Origin: Daldinia sp. FL1419
Lineage: Eukaryota; Ascomycota; Sordariomycetes; Xylariales; Hypoxylaceae
Assembly (NCBI GenBank): GCA_025201765.1
Contig: MU623346.1
Location: 62,001 to 126,000 of the forward strand
Direction: 5' to 3'
DNA length: 64,000 nt
Both the position numbers and the translations under genes were made by a program. Numbering within the stretch: position 1 is the stretch's first letter; the number at the start of each line of letters is the position of its first letter. The notes under the pieces are model-generated. The model was not told the origin of the DNA. It did no database searches and was given only the letters and a program-made list of their open reading frames with translations. Shown here piece after piece: positions 20,629 to 30,901 of the stretch.

Positions 20629-23600
20629 ATTGACTTCGGGTGGCGGCGTAGTAAGAAGTAGAGAATGATAACATAAACTCGTGGTCACAAAAGCGTCCGG
20701 GTAACGCGTACTACTATCATTATAAGAGAGTTATGGTAGGGCGGGACCTGATACACAACCCGGTCCTCTTAGGACGGGGTAGTCGGGGACGTGCGTCACG
20801 AACACATCCGGCCTGCATGACCCTCCACCGGTGGTGGTAGTCTGGCAACGGCACTAGCCAGGTACGCAGACGAGTTCCTTACACTCTAAGGGTAACAAGG
20901 TCCTTTGTATTATGAATACTACTAGAAGACTAATAAAATCGCGCCGATTTGTGATCACTACATAGGTGATGTTTCTAAACACGGACTCAAGGAACTCTCG
21001 AAAAAAGAGTGGACATGTGAGTCGTCCGCCGTTTGAACGGAGCGCAACTAAGAGGAAATAAGCTGCGAGTTTATTAAGCCACTAGAAGCAGATCCTTTCG
21101 GACTCTGGGGGGGATTAATGTTTCCTGACATGGTATCCATTCATATTATGGGCGGTATGCCATACACCACAAACCCGTCGGTTGTGATACCTATAGCGGT
21201 CTGGGGAATTCCACCTCCCCTAGCCGTATGCCAAAATATCGATGACATTGGCGGTTGTTTGATATTGATGGATCATGGGACGGTTTATTTTGCAGAGGGT
21301 GATCAACACCCAGGATTTAGCTCCAGAATGCATTATGGACAGCGCCAGGGGTGACCCTTGTCTCCCTGGGTATTTTGCTGATGACCGGGGTGCTTTTGGA
21401 ATGACGCGAATGGATCCTAGGGGGAAAAGGTAGAATTAGCGATGCTGTCGTGTATCAAACGCCAGCACGAGCATTGACGAGATCTCAAGCCCACTAAGCC
21501 TATTCGTAGCCGAACCGCTTGGCTCGGCGGAGCTGACACGGTACTCTCATAAATAGGCAGCTGTAGGCAGCTGTAGGAGAATAGACAAACGCGGAGTTTA
21601 TGTCAGAAGAGTTCGAGAAGCTTTGGGGTTACGGAGGTAGTATTGTTTGCGGTGCATACTGTACCTAGTTACGTATAATCAAGGAATACTTCGAGGCGAC
21701 GGTCCCTTGGCAAATTAGCCCCTGTTTTCACCCAATGGCTCGATAGACAGGGAACATCGACAGAGTCTCGGACGAGTCAAACGCCCGGAACTCTCGAGCT
21801 GATTTTACTAAGGCATTAGAAGGTATGCGGTGTAATTCTCGAGGACAACAAGCAGATATGGCGCCGACGGACAAGCTGAGCCAAGGCTAGGAAATGAGAA
21901 GGAGGCTCCTTTCATCGTGCTTGCAGCGGTACATTAGACCCAAGACTGCATATTCGATATTACTACGTTGTATTTCTTGGACCTGATAGGATGAAAGCTA
22001 TGTTCGATCAACAGGGGATCTTGGTCGAACTTTCAACTTGCCAGATCCCTTTTACTTGCATCTTCCAATGGAACTGTTCACCTGCAGTGGAACAATCCCC
22101 GGAACCTTCTGCTCGCCCGTCGGTTGTTGTAAAGTAAGCGATTATTAGTAGGATTATATCATCGCCATCGACAACCTTGGTCAACAACGAGAGTGTCGTA
22201 CCGAACAATTGTAAGCATTTAGTTAAACGACGCGTCACATCTTGAAGCCACTTGCTCTATAATTGGACATTCTTTAAACGGACTTGGATAAAATAACAAA
22301 CCTAGTCCCTGAAGTTTACTCGTTTGCCGTTTACCGTTTGCCCTTTTCCCTTTTCCCTCTTCCCTCTGAGATTGTAAGTACGAATCCGTAGTGTCTAAGC
22401 CAAATATCGTTAGGACAGAAAAGGGGTCTGCCGTCCCTTGCTAGTTTCACGATACCTAAAAGAGATAAACCCCGGTCTTTGAAACGTGAAAGCTGCAAAA
22501 ACTAGTAGTTAACTAACTACGTAACTAGGTAATTAGTTAACTATCCTAAGAGCACATAGTTATATCGAGTCCGCCTTGGTCCGTGCTGTTAATGTACAAT
22601 CCATCATCCATCCCGCTTTACAAGAACCGACGGGCCCGGGGTATTCCTTCCCAACATGGCACGTAGCACGGTAACCTGGCCGGAGATTTTATCTTCAACG
22701 GCGCAACTAAGCCCTGTACTTACGTAGAATCTTAGATAGTAGACGTAGTTGGCATCTCGAGCACCTAAAAGTTACGCTAAGATCTCGGACTCTGAAAAGG
22801 CAGGTATTATCTCGAAACGTGCAGTGGTTTTCTGACGAGATCAGAATCAGATCGGCTCGAGGGTTACATCGAGCCATCTTTTACTTCTACACCATAAGAG
22901 GTACTCTTTGCGATTCTCCCCGTCAGTGCGGCAGAGATGTATGTATATAATCCTAGGCGACCTGGTTTAGATCATTAGCGATCGACGTTGTTGATCGACT
23001 GAGACGATCTGAGTCGTATCGTTGCCCGTTCAAATGCTTAAATGGTCGACACGGCTACAAGGTTAAATCGACGCTATCTTTCGTGGTCAGGAAAGGCTCA
23101 TGGATATCGGGTTCCTCAGGCCGAAGAAGTATAACTAATCTGTCTGCTCTGAGGTGACGAAGAAACCGTCCATACGGATATTGTTAGGTCGGCAACGTTA
23201 GCCGGACTTGTGTGAAGAGGTTCATTACGTCGTTCGAAGGGCATACGTGGTAGTCCACGTGCCGTTGACAGAGAGTTCATTACTCGCATGAGAATACGTG
23301 TCAACGAAGCCGAAACAACCTTAACTTGACGTGGACGCTCGATCGATATTGAGGACCTTGTATATCATATATACTTGCTCTATATACTCACGCCTGTTGT
23401 TGATAACAAACCTTCATCCTGCTTGTTACGGGATGCGCATGAAGCTCGAGACTCGAGACTTCAAACCTAATCCTTTTTATCCGTACGCCGTAAATATCTG
23501 CTCCGGAGGGCCGAAGTCGCTGGGTAAATAGAATCTTCTTCATATAGGTATTTTGCCGTATACTCGGGCTATTCGGAACGCGACCCTTTATATAGGTAGG

Positions 23601-25231
23601 TAGTGAATAGTTATAACTACCCTTAGGCTAACGCCTGAGACTAACGCCTGAGAACTACGTCGTAGTCTATTAATAATGTCTCAGGCTAGAATTCCGGAGG
23701 TTGGTCTCCTCGAGGCTTATATTACCAATCCACAAACTATCCGTTTTACTGCTGGCCTATTACTTTATAATTGCATCGTGTTATAAATTATACCTTGAAT
23801 AAGTCGCTAGGGTAACTAATGATAAATATTCCGAAGAGGACATGCTCGGTAGATATTCAGCAACATACTTGATACCATACGATACAAGTACTAGAGGTCG
23901 GTTTCGTATATTTAAGGTAGTCATCCTCCTGAGCTTACCTTTGACGATACGTATATACAACACGAAGGAGGGGCGTTCTGTTGTGATGTATCTTTTAATA
24001 GAAGCGGTTGGGAACAACGTCATTGCTGTGTTATAAATCTGACAACGTTTTACGACGGCCCGTACCAAATGGGTAACGAAGGCGGTGAATAACACGTCGA
24101 GGGAATGGGTCTGACAGAGGGTGTCGGATCGTCTTCATGCGCCGAACAAGCTGGCAGGGGGAGATACACCGCTGGCTTCTAGACCAATATACGAAAGGTG
24201 ATAGTGGATTTCGAGAGGGTATTAGAAATTGCGCCTTTCTTGGACTGGAGACGATATTTCCCACTAGGCCGAGGAGATTTTTATTTTTTTATTTATTTTT
24301 TTATAACTTGATGGACCATTGTCGGTGTATAATGTCAACGAACCTATGCAAATCAATAAAGTCGAGCTCACGATTTCGGGGATCCATGGAAATATGGCCA
24401 ATGGTAAAGATTGACGGTGAGACGATGAGCTGTCTCATATAGTAGATGGTTCTACAAAAGATCTCGATTTGCATGAGCATGCGTTATTTATCTTGCATAA
24501 ATATTTTTGTTTCGTGTGATGATATGTGATGATGAAGAAGCTGAGAGAGAATGAAGTAGGAATTAAAAATTAAGAAAGATGTACGGAAGTACCTATACAT
24601 GTATTCAAGACGGGCTAGGTAGGTCCTCGGTCCTCTTTCCAATTGGTACCGACGACGACGTGGTACAAATGGCGGGGCTGCTGAATTATCAGCTGGCAAA
24701 GCTGTTATCGATGTTGCGTGTGGCTTGACAAATTGCGAATTGTCAGGTGGAATTATGTTCCCATTATGTTCCAGTTACGCCAAAGGGGGGGGATGGGTTT
24801 AGTAGCGTATCGTTCCCGGCGCAAATCCAAAAGGGTGGGTTAATTATTAGTGATAGTGATAGTGACTTGGATGGCCTAAAAGTTGGCAACGGCCTAAGTG
24901 GGTTTGGCACCTGTGTGATGGGGCTGGCAAGTAGATTGGCAGTGGGTTTTTTTGGGCGGGCAGAGAGCAATAAATCAACTGGTGGTTCAAATGGCACCCA
25001 AAAAAAAACAGCCCCTCATTCATCAGACCGCAGAAACCGTAGAACCGCGCATCCCTATTCTTTTTTCTCCTTTGAACATTTGAAGCTTCAGACTAAATCT
25101 TCCCCCCCCTAAACACGCCAACTTCGTCTATTAACTTCATCCTTTTTCTTGTCTCTTCTTCCTGCTCCCTTTTGCTTTTTAACGCCATCTGCGCTCTTCG
25201 TATAGACAAATAAGCACAAAATCTAGCAACC
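20629..25231. other. 4.6-kb gene-poor region
   Basis: No ORF here matches a family I recognise; the longest frames (about 60-120 codons) lack conserved motifs. Visible structure: two copies of the self-complementary decamer TAGTTAACTA (22506-22515 and 22534-22543), a CCCTTTT-type pyrimidine stretch (about 22328-22366), and A/T runs near 24275-24305. A plus-strand ORF at 24747-25112 lies directly upstream of profilin and is most likely promoter DNA. Degenerate transposon remains are possible but not demonstrable by eye. Confidence 0.5.
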
Positions 25232-26042
25232 ATGTCGTGGCAAGGTAAATATGTTTCCCCCCTCCCTTTTTCCTTATACCTACCGTTTTAAACCCCACCT
25301 TTGCTAGGGGACAGGGCTGATTCTTCGTCATAGCCTACGTTGACAGCAGGTAAATTATCACCGCCCGCCATCCGAACGGCGCCGTATCCATGCGCAATAT
25401 GTTCAACTAACCGCTTCATTCGTAAACGATAGTTTGGTCGGCACCGGCCACATCGACAAGGCTGCTATCATTAGTGCTGCCGGTGACAGCGTCTGGGCTG
25501 CCTCGAGTGGATTTACGGTATATTTTTTGACCCCTGTCTCTTTATCTCATCTCCCTTCGTCTAGTCGCAAACTAGATACGATATAATATTGAGCACCTGG
25601 ATGCATGGAATCTTGCCATTTGGATCATAAGGTTATAAAAAAGAAGCTTTGGCTGATATACAGGTTTTACAATGACAGCTTCAACCAGATGAGATGAAGA
25701 ACCTCTCCGCCATCTTGACTAAGGGCAATTCCGCTATCGACAAGGCCCTATCAGAGGGTCTCCACGTTGCCGGCGAGCGATACGTTGTCTTCCGGAATGA
25801 AGAGGAGCGAAATGTCTATGGACGACAGGTGTGTTGAAAGGATGATTTCTTCTCTGCTTATCTGGCAACCTCGGAATAGCTGTTGACTAAAATATGAAAC
25901 CGCATAGGGCCGAACAGGTGTCGTCATCGTCAAGACGAAGCAGGCCATTATAGTCGGCCACTACGGCGAGACCCAGGTAGCCGGTAACTCGACCCAGACT
26001 GTGGAGGCGCTGGCCGACTACCTCATCAAGGTCGGATACTAG
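25232..26042 (+). CDS. Profilin
   Basis: Five exons: 25232-25244, 25334-25349, 25433-25517, 25679-25828 and 25908-26042; phases agree and give 132 residues, the standard profilin length. The N-terminus MSWQAYVDSSLVGTG and C-terminus VEALADYLIKVGY are the classic fungal profilin ends and form the poly-proline-binding face; GRTGVVIVKTKQAIIVGHY is the central strand region. Profilin binds actin monomers and formin proline stretches, charging actin with ATP and feeding filament growth at hyphal tips and septa. The first two exons are only 13 and 16 nt, so the start codon lies about 200 bp before the first sizeable exon. The 161-bp intron 3 contains a competing CAG before the true acceptor; the one chosen restores LQPDEM in frame. 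Confidence 0.96.
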
Positions 26043-26607
26043 AGTGGGAGTGTATCGAAGAGCGGTGGATAGGGCGTGAACAGGGATGCACCATATCGGC
26101 TAGGTGCATACTTTGGGACTGAAGAGCGAGGGGAAGAGAGCTTAGCAAATTTTCTGTTGGTGACATACTCGACGGGACGGGCGGCTCAGACTGCTCTGTC
26201 GTTTTGAGACAACCTATCTTCAGGGTCGTTCCCCCCTAGATTCTGCATAGGCAAATGACAAACGGCCTTTTCTTTTCTTTTCACATATAGAAAAGTTATA
26301 CAACGCATTCTGCTCGTGGCAAATTATTTCTTCATATAGCCTTGCGGGCTCATATCTTCTAGTTTGCTTCTGGGTATCCCCGAACCTAGTTTGGTACTCT
26401 CCCCAAAATCCTCTATACTGTCATATACACAATATCATACAGAACCTCCCATTTCCGTCTTAACGCCCCTCTTATGTGATCCGAAGATGTCATGGCGCTT
26501 AAAATCGTAATTAGACCGCCCCCCGGTGGCGTGAAATAGGGAGGTGAGTAGATAGTCGGGTTTATCATTAGGGGGTGAGCAAGCGAGTAAAAGGGGTTGC
26601 ACACATT
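26043..26607. other. Convergent intergenic region
   Basis: About 565 bp between the 3' ends of profilin and GOT1. Nothing beyond short homopolymers and no conserved coding sequence. Confidence 0.5.
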
Positions 26608-27391
26608 TCAAACGGGCAACTCCGCATTCCGTCGGCCTCCAAACCCTGGGATACGGTCGATAGCGAGGCCGATGTAAGGGCCGACGACAGGGGCGTTTCG
26701 TGCGAAGCTCGCGATCGTTCCTAGGAAGTCTCCGAATAGCACCACAATACCGTATAATTCAACACAGAACCCGATCAACGCCCATCGCATAAGAATCAAT
26801 GTTAATCCCAAGAAGAATGCCGCGGTACCCTTAGCCTTCTGCTTCCGCGCGAAGAAGAGTAACGTCTTCTGCGGGCCGATAATTATCGTTAAACCGATTA
26901 GGAAGAGAATCTAGAGCTGTTAGGAACGAACAGTCGTGAGAGCGGTACCTAGATATTCGAACTCGGGGACGGAGAGGAGATTATAAAAAGGAACGGCTTA
27001 CATTGCCCATCGCAAGCCTGCATTTACGTATTAGTACGCCATATAGGGGGGTATTGGTGCGCAAGGTCAGCATATAGACACTTACATGGCTCGGTCGAAG
27101 AACAGCATGACACCTCCAACTAGGAAGAAGCCACCTATAGAAGCAAACAGACCATATCAGCGCCGCCGAAGAATACGTCTCGGTACATCCGCGCATAGGC
27201 TAGCATGACGCCTGGGACATACGAGCACGCGAGCGCAGGAGTAGCTTAAAATTACCACGTACCGCCAGAGCAGAAGGCAACCCCAATTTCTATGCGCAGC
27301 CTCAATGGTTAGCTCATATAATTAGGTCCTCCCATCTTTACACCTAAAAGTCCTCGGGCTTGGTCTTACTCTGGGCGTCTGATAACCACAT
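26608..27391 (-). CDS. GOT1: GOT1-type Golgi transport membrane protein
   Basis: Five exons on the minus strand: 27370-27391, 27263-27289, 27086-27134, 27002-27017 and 26608-26910. They sum to 417 nt, 138 residues, the same length as yeast Got1. Assembled landmarks are MWLSDAQKIGVAFCSGG, FFLVGGVMLFFDRAM, LAMGN, ILFLIGLTIIIGPQKTLLFF and a C-terminal half with two further membrane helices (GLTLILMRWALIGFCVELYG; VVLFGDFLGTIASF). The protein is a four-helix membrane protein of the ER-derived vesicle and early Golgi system that assists COPII/Golgi traffic. Two internal exons are 16 and 27 nt, unusually small, so gene finders are likely to report only the last exon. An in-frame ATG three codons upstream (27400) could be used instead, adding MPT. 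Confidence 0.94.
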
Positions 27392-28591
27392 CGTAGGCAT
27401 CTTGAAATCGGCCGCTCGGTGCGTGACGTATGTATATTAAAGGTTAGGCAGGTAATAGGATACAAAAGACAACGAGCTCGAAACCCCATAGGCTTCAAGC
27501 TCTGTCTAAGTGCACACGAGACCAAGTATTCTAATACGTATTTGAAGGAGCGTGGGCGCAATTGGGCGTCTTTAAAGCTCGGGCTGCCTTCGATGTCGTA
27601 TCGTATCGTGGGTTTTTTTGTTTTTGGGGTTTTTTTTTTCTTACCTGGATAGTAATAAGATAAATTGGTTCGGTTTAGGTAAAAGCTGGAGCTTAGGATC
27701 CGTTAGGACGGAGGACGGCGGACGGGACACGAGTTCGCGGAATTGAAACGGGAACCCCTGACAGGAAAGCAGTTGGAGAATGCCGATTGGCAGTTGGACG
27801 ACAGCTGCCAGTGGGGAATACATTATTTAAAATCGATAACTAACTAGGTTAAGAGAATTTTATTACTTTTCTTTTCCTCGTTCCTTACAACAGTTGCGTG
27901 TTATTGCAAATTCTCACCAGTTTAGCTATTCTAACAATTTCAACATGTCATTAAGCTGCTCTGGATACAGTTAAAACCTCAGCACACTCGCTCACGTTAT
28001 ACTATTCTAGGTGTCAATATTCTATGGTTAGTCACATCTATGTAGGTGCCTATATAAGGGAGAGCCGAAGGTATTCATGGTAAGACGAAAATAGCAAAAG
28101 ATCAAGTCGATCGCAAATGTATGCATTTGCCAATTAAACCTTCGCTCGACGGACTATTACGATAACCTCAAATATGACACCCTGCCGCGGCGTCCTTAGC
28201 TCACGAGCTATGGTCACTGAGATTGATCCTCCCCCATTCGATCTCGGTACCCGTCAGTCACAGGCGGAGAACAAAATCACAATTTTCCCGATCACGATTA
28301 AGCCGGAGCGTAACCTGCCATCGGTTGCCGAGAGGCGACTGATGCATAGGATAGGCTTGACTTTGTTGGCCGGACATTTCTAATACGCGATTGTTCCCTT
28401 CCTAATCTAGTGACCACTTGTCGTAAAATAATATCCAATGCCATGGAAGGCTTCCTTGCTTCGGCTTCGTATAAGAAGCTTGCTGTTTTAATGCGTTCGT
28501 GGTTGGAATAGATATGATAAATCCAATAAAGCACCGCCGTTGTTGCGCCCAGTAACGTTTCTCGTACACCCCTAGTATTACCCGTTTCCTC
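27392..28591. other. Intergenic region between GOT1 and IES6
   Basis: About 1.2 kb, upstream of GOT1 and downstream of IES6 (both minus strand). T-rich run at about 27608-27640. Short ORFs at 27419-27652 and 28174-28383 have no recognisable content. Confidence 0.45.
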
Positions 28592-29194
28592 TCATTTTAG
28601 AACCGTATGCGCGCCTCTGGCCTCTAGATACTGCTCGGCTGTGCCCTGGGGTAGAGTGCGGATGAAGCCGAATACCTCCTTGCTGTGATAGCGTAACCGA
28701 CTCTTCGGATCGAGGTAAGGGGCGGGAAGACCGGTGATATCGCAGTATCGTTTCGTATGCGCGAGCGAAGGGGCCGATTCGATGTTGGTGTACGTCGCGC
28801 TGGGTGCAGCTGAGACGGTCGCACCGCCAGCGCCATTGGGTCGCAGACTCTTCTCTAATACGAGCTTCGACAAACTACGTGAGGCTTGCGCGAGGTTCGG
28901 CTGTAGATTCGAGTTATTGCCGCCGGCCGATTGCTGGGCGGGCGTTGAAGAACCACTAGTAGAAAGTCCGTCACCTTCGCCCTGCGCAGGAGTGGTAGTG
29001 CCGCTGTTATCTTGAGGGGTAACGATCACGGAGGCTTCTTTACGAGAGGCTTCGCCGAGGATTGTCTTAATGTTTTTATTGCGTCGCTGGTTTGCTCGCC
29101 AGTGTGGGTTTCGGAAGCTCTTGTGAATGGAATGAATATCAAGCTTGTCGATCAGCTCTTGATGAGCGATCTGAGCTTCTGTGGGAGCGGCCAT
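28592..29194 (-). CDS. IES6: INO80 complex subunit Ies6 (YL1 C-terminal domain)
   Basis: Single-exon gene of 200 residues. The start is the ATG at 29194 (MAAPTEAQIAHQEL). The N-terminal part has KLDIHSIHKSFRNPHW and a basic stretch (ANQRRNKNIKTIL); the middle is a Ser/Thr/Gly/Gln-rich linker; the C-terminal 50 residues are the YL1_C domain (KRYCDITGLPAPYLDPKSRLRY, then FGFIRTLPQGTAEQYLEARGA). In yeast and human cells Ies6/INO80C binds Arp5 and forms the subcomplex that couples INO80 ATP hydrolysis to nucleosome sliding. The partner gene ARP5 lies 1.7 kb away beyond DAD4, and the IES6 promoter is shared with DAD4 in divergent orientation. A TTTC/CTTT tract of about 60 bp lies just upstream (purine-rich on the IES6 strand). 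Confidence 0.95.
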   Translation of the reverse strand: MAAPTEAQIAHQELIDKLDIHSIHKSFRNPHWRANQRRNKNIKTILGEASRKEASVIVTPQDNSGTTTPAQGEGDGLSTSGSSTPAQQSAGGNNSNLQPNLAQASRSLSKLVLEKSLRPNGAGGATVSAAPSATYTNIESAPSLAHTKRYCDITGLPAPYLDPKSRLRYHSKEVFGFIRTLPQGTAEQYLEARGAHTVLK

Positions 29195-29654
29195 TGCCAA
29201 CTTGATGATTTTGACCGATAGATATTATATAAAATAATATCGCAGACGAGGACGTGTTGGTAAATCTTTTTCTCTTTCTTTCTTTCTTTCTTTCTTTTTT
29301 CTTTCTTTTTTTTTTCTTTTTTTCCCCAAGTTTGAAATGTTGTTGCAAGCTTGGTGTAGAATACTGGTGAATGGATGGTCTTAGGGATGATGGCCGTAAG
29401 CTACCAACCCCGAGGCTGGATCCAGAATGCGCTTAAATTCAACTGCCAGGGTTGCCGCTACAAGGTAGGTAGGTACTTTAGGTACCTAACATAATCTGAT
29501 AATCTACGGTTACATATTTCTAGCCCCATCTCATCTTAGTGGGCTCTGTCGTCACTTATATGTGCTATCACTTACACTTCAACAAATAAACAATTTATTA
29601 AGCACCAATTACCTAGGTAATTACTTTGATACAAGTCAAAACCCGTTGAGCAAG
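29195..29654. promoter_or_regulatory. Bidirectional promoter region of IES6 and DAD4
   Basis: 460 bp between divergent start codons. It holds a pyrimidine microsatellite (29266-29325), GGTAGGTAGGTAC and GGTACCTA elements (29464-29488) and the palindrome ATTACCTAGGTAAT (29608-29621). Shared control of the two genes is possible but not shown. Confidence 0.6.
29266..29325. repeat. TTTC microsatellite / polypyrimidine tract
   Basis: TTTC units and T runs over about 60 bp, immediately upstream of the IES6 start (72 bp from its ATG). On the transcribed side it is a purine-rich AAAG tract. Confidence 0.8.
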
Positions 29655-30059
29655 ATGGTACTCCTCCTATAACCCAATCCAAATAATTACACATTATACT
29701 AATAGTAAAATATAGGAGAGCCCTCACGAGCATCAGCAGAATCTTTTGCTATCGCGTATCATCACCAACGTTGTAAGTGATATATCGACCCTCCAACCCC
29801 GCTGCTAGTTGACAATCCCAAAAGACTTATACGAATTTTTATAGGAGAAACTCAACGAGTCTATTGTAGTCATGAATAAGAGCCTTCAGGAGATCAACAT
29901 ACAAAACATGAATATCGAGCTCGTCGCTCAGATGTTCAAGAACTACCAGTCTAACGTCCTCTTCCATCTAGAGGGTGAGTGATGCCTCGGCATTGTACAC
30001 ATTGTTTTAAAATTCTAACACATCATATAGCTACGGACAATCTGAAAGATCCATCGTGA
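29655..30059 (+). CDS. DAD4: DASH/Dam1 complex subunit Dad4
   Basis: Four exons: 29655-29657, 29716-29772, 29845-29974 and 30031-30059. They sum to 219 nt, 72 residues, the exact length of yeast Dad4. Exon 1 is the ATG alone. Intron 1 (58 bp) runs from GTACTC to TATAG with a TACTAAT branch-like sequence about 20 bp before the acceptor; exon 2 then reads [19 protein letters not shown], exon 3 [18 protein letters not shown] and onward to [11 protein letters not shown], exon 4 ATDNLKDPS. Without the one-codon exon there is no initiator: the codon before GAG in exon 2 is TAG. Dad4 is part of the microtubule-ring DASH complex at kinetochores. The next in-frame ATG (VVMNKS, in exon 3) would remove the N-terminal 29 residues that family members keep. 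Confidence 0.92.
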
Positions 30060-30901
30060 GATGGGTCTCTTAGACAGTTACAAGGGCATCGAGGGTAAAG
30101 CAGGCACATAACTAAGAGGAATGTATATCGCCCGCTATGAACCTGAGCAAGGCATCTAATGTCTATTGGGATGTAGAATGATATAGAGCCCTGAAGTCAT
30201 AATAAACTACCTAGTTATAACTAGGTTGTTACCATATAAGACCCATCCGATAATTGCTATTTCCAGAGGATAACGTAGTAATGTTCATGCCTGACGTATT
30301 AATGTACTGTTTCGTATAAGTCAAGACGCGAGTATTTTTGAAGACGCGATATTATTCATCATACGTAAGAACTACATACAGCCTTATTAGCAAGCCCCAC
30401 CAACAATTCTTATCAAACACCCTAACGCCTTATCGAATGGTGAGCATGGTGAGTGAGCATGGTGAGTGAGCATGGTGAGTGAGCATGGTGAGCTACAGCC
30501 GTACGAAGTAGAATAAGGTACAGTTTAGGTTTGTGCCAATGAGATCTCGTAGTTTTACCCCGACCTCCGATGAAAGCAAGGGCAGCTGTTTAGCGGTGGG
30601 TATCTCTTGCTCGTCAGCCTCGTACCTTTCTAAACCAGAATCTACAATAATTTTACAACTTAGATTTTCACTAACAAGGTACCTTAGGTACTTTACATTT
30701 CATTAATCTTTCATACCGCAAAATAGGCAAAACCAACATCTCCCAAGAATCGTCAATTGACTCAACTGTGTTCATTATCATAGCATCTAAGATAAATAAC
30801 AATCCGAAAGACGGCCATCTTCAATACACATTCACAACGATTTATAAGACCATGCGATACGCCAACACTTCATAAAAACTCAAGCCGCGTGTTTCAAAAT
30901 C
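30060..30901. promoter_or_regulatory. Intergenic region between DAD4 and ARP5
   Basis: About 840 bp. It carries four perfect tandem copies of a 13-bp unit (30441-30492) and a GGTACCTTAGGTAC element (about 30679-30692). No further gene is seen. Confidence 0.5.
30441..30492. repeat. 13-bp tandem repeat, 4 perfect copies
   Basis: TGAGCATGGTGAG occurs four times without a mismatch at 30441-30453, 30454-30466, 30467-30479 and 30480-30492, about 410 bp before the ARP5 ATG. Perfect identity suggests recent expansion. Confidence 0.95.

Noticed and set aside
24747..25112. 121-codon ORF upstream of profilin
   Set aside because: No conserved motif, a low-complexity end, and a position expected for the profilin promoter.
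30441..30492. Short regular repeat resembling a CRISPR array
   Set aside because: Units are directly abutting 13-mers with no spacers, in a eukaryotic context.
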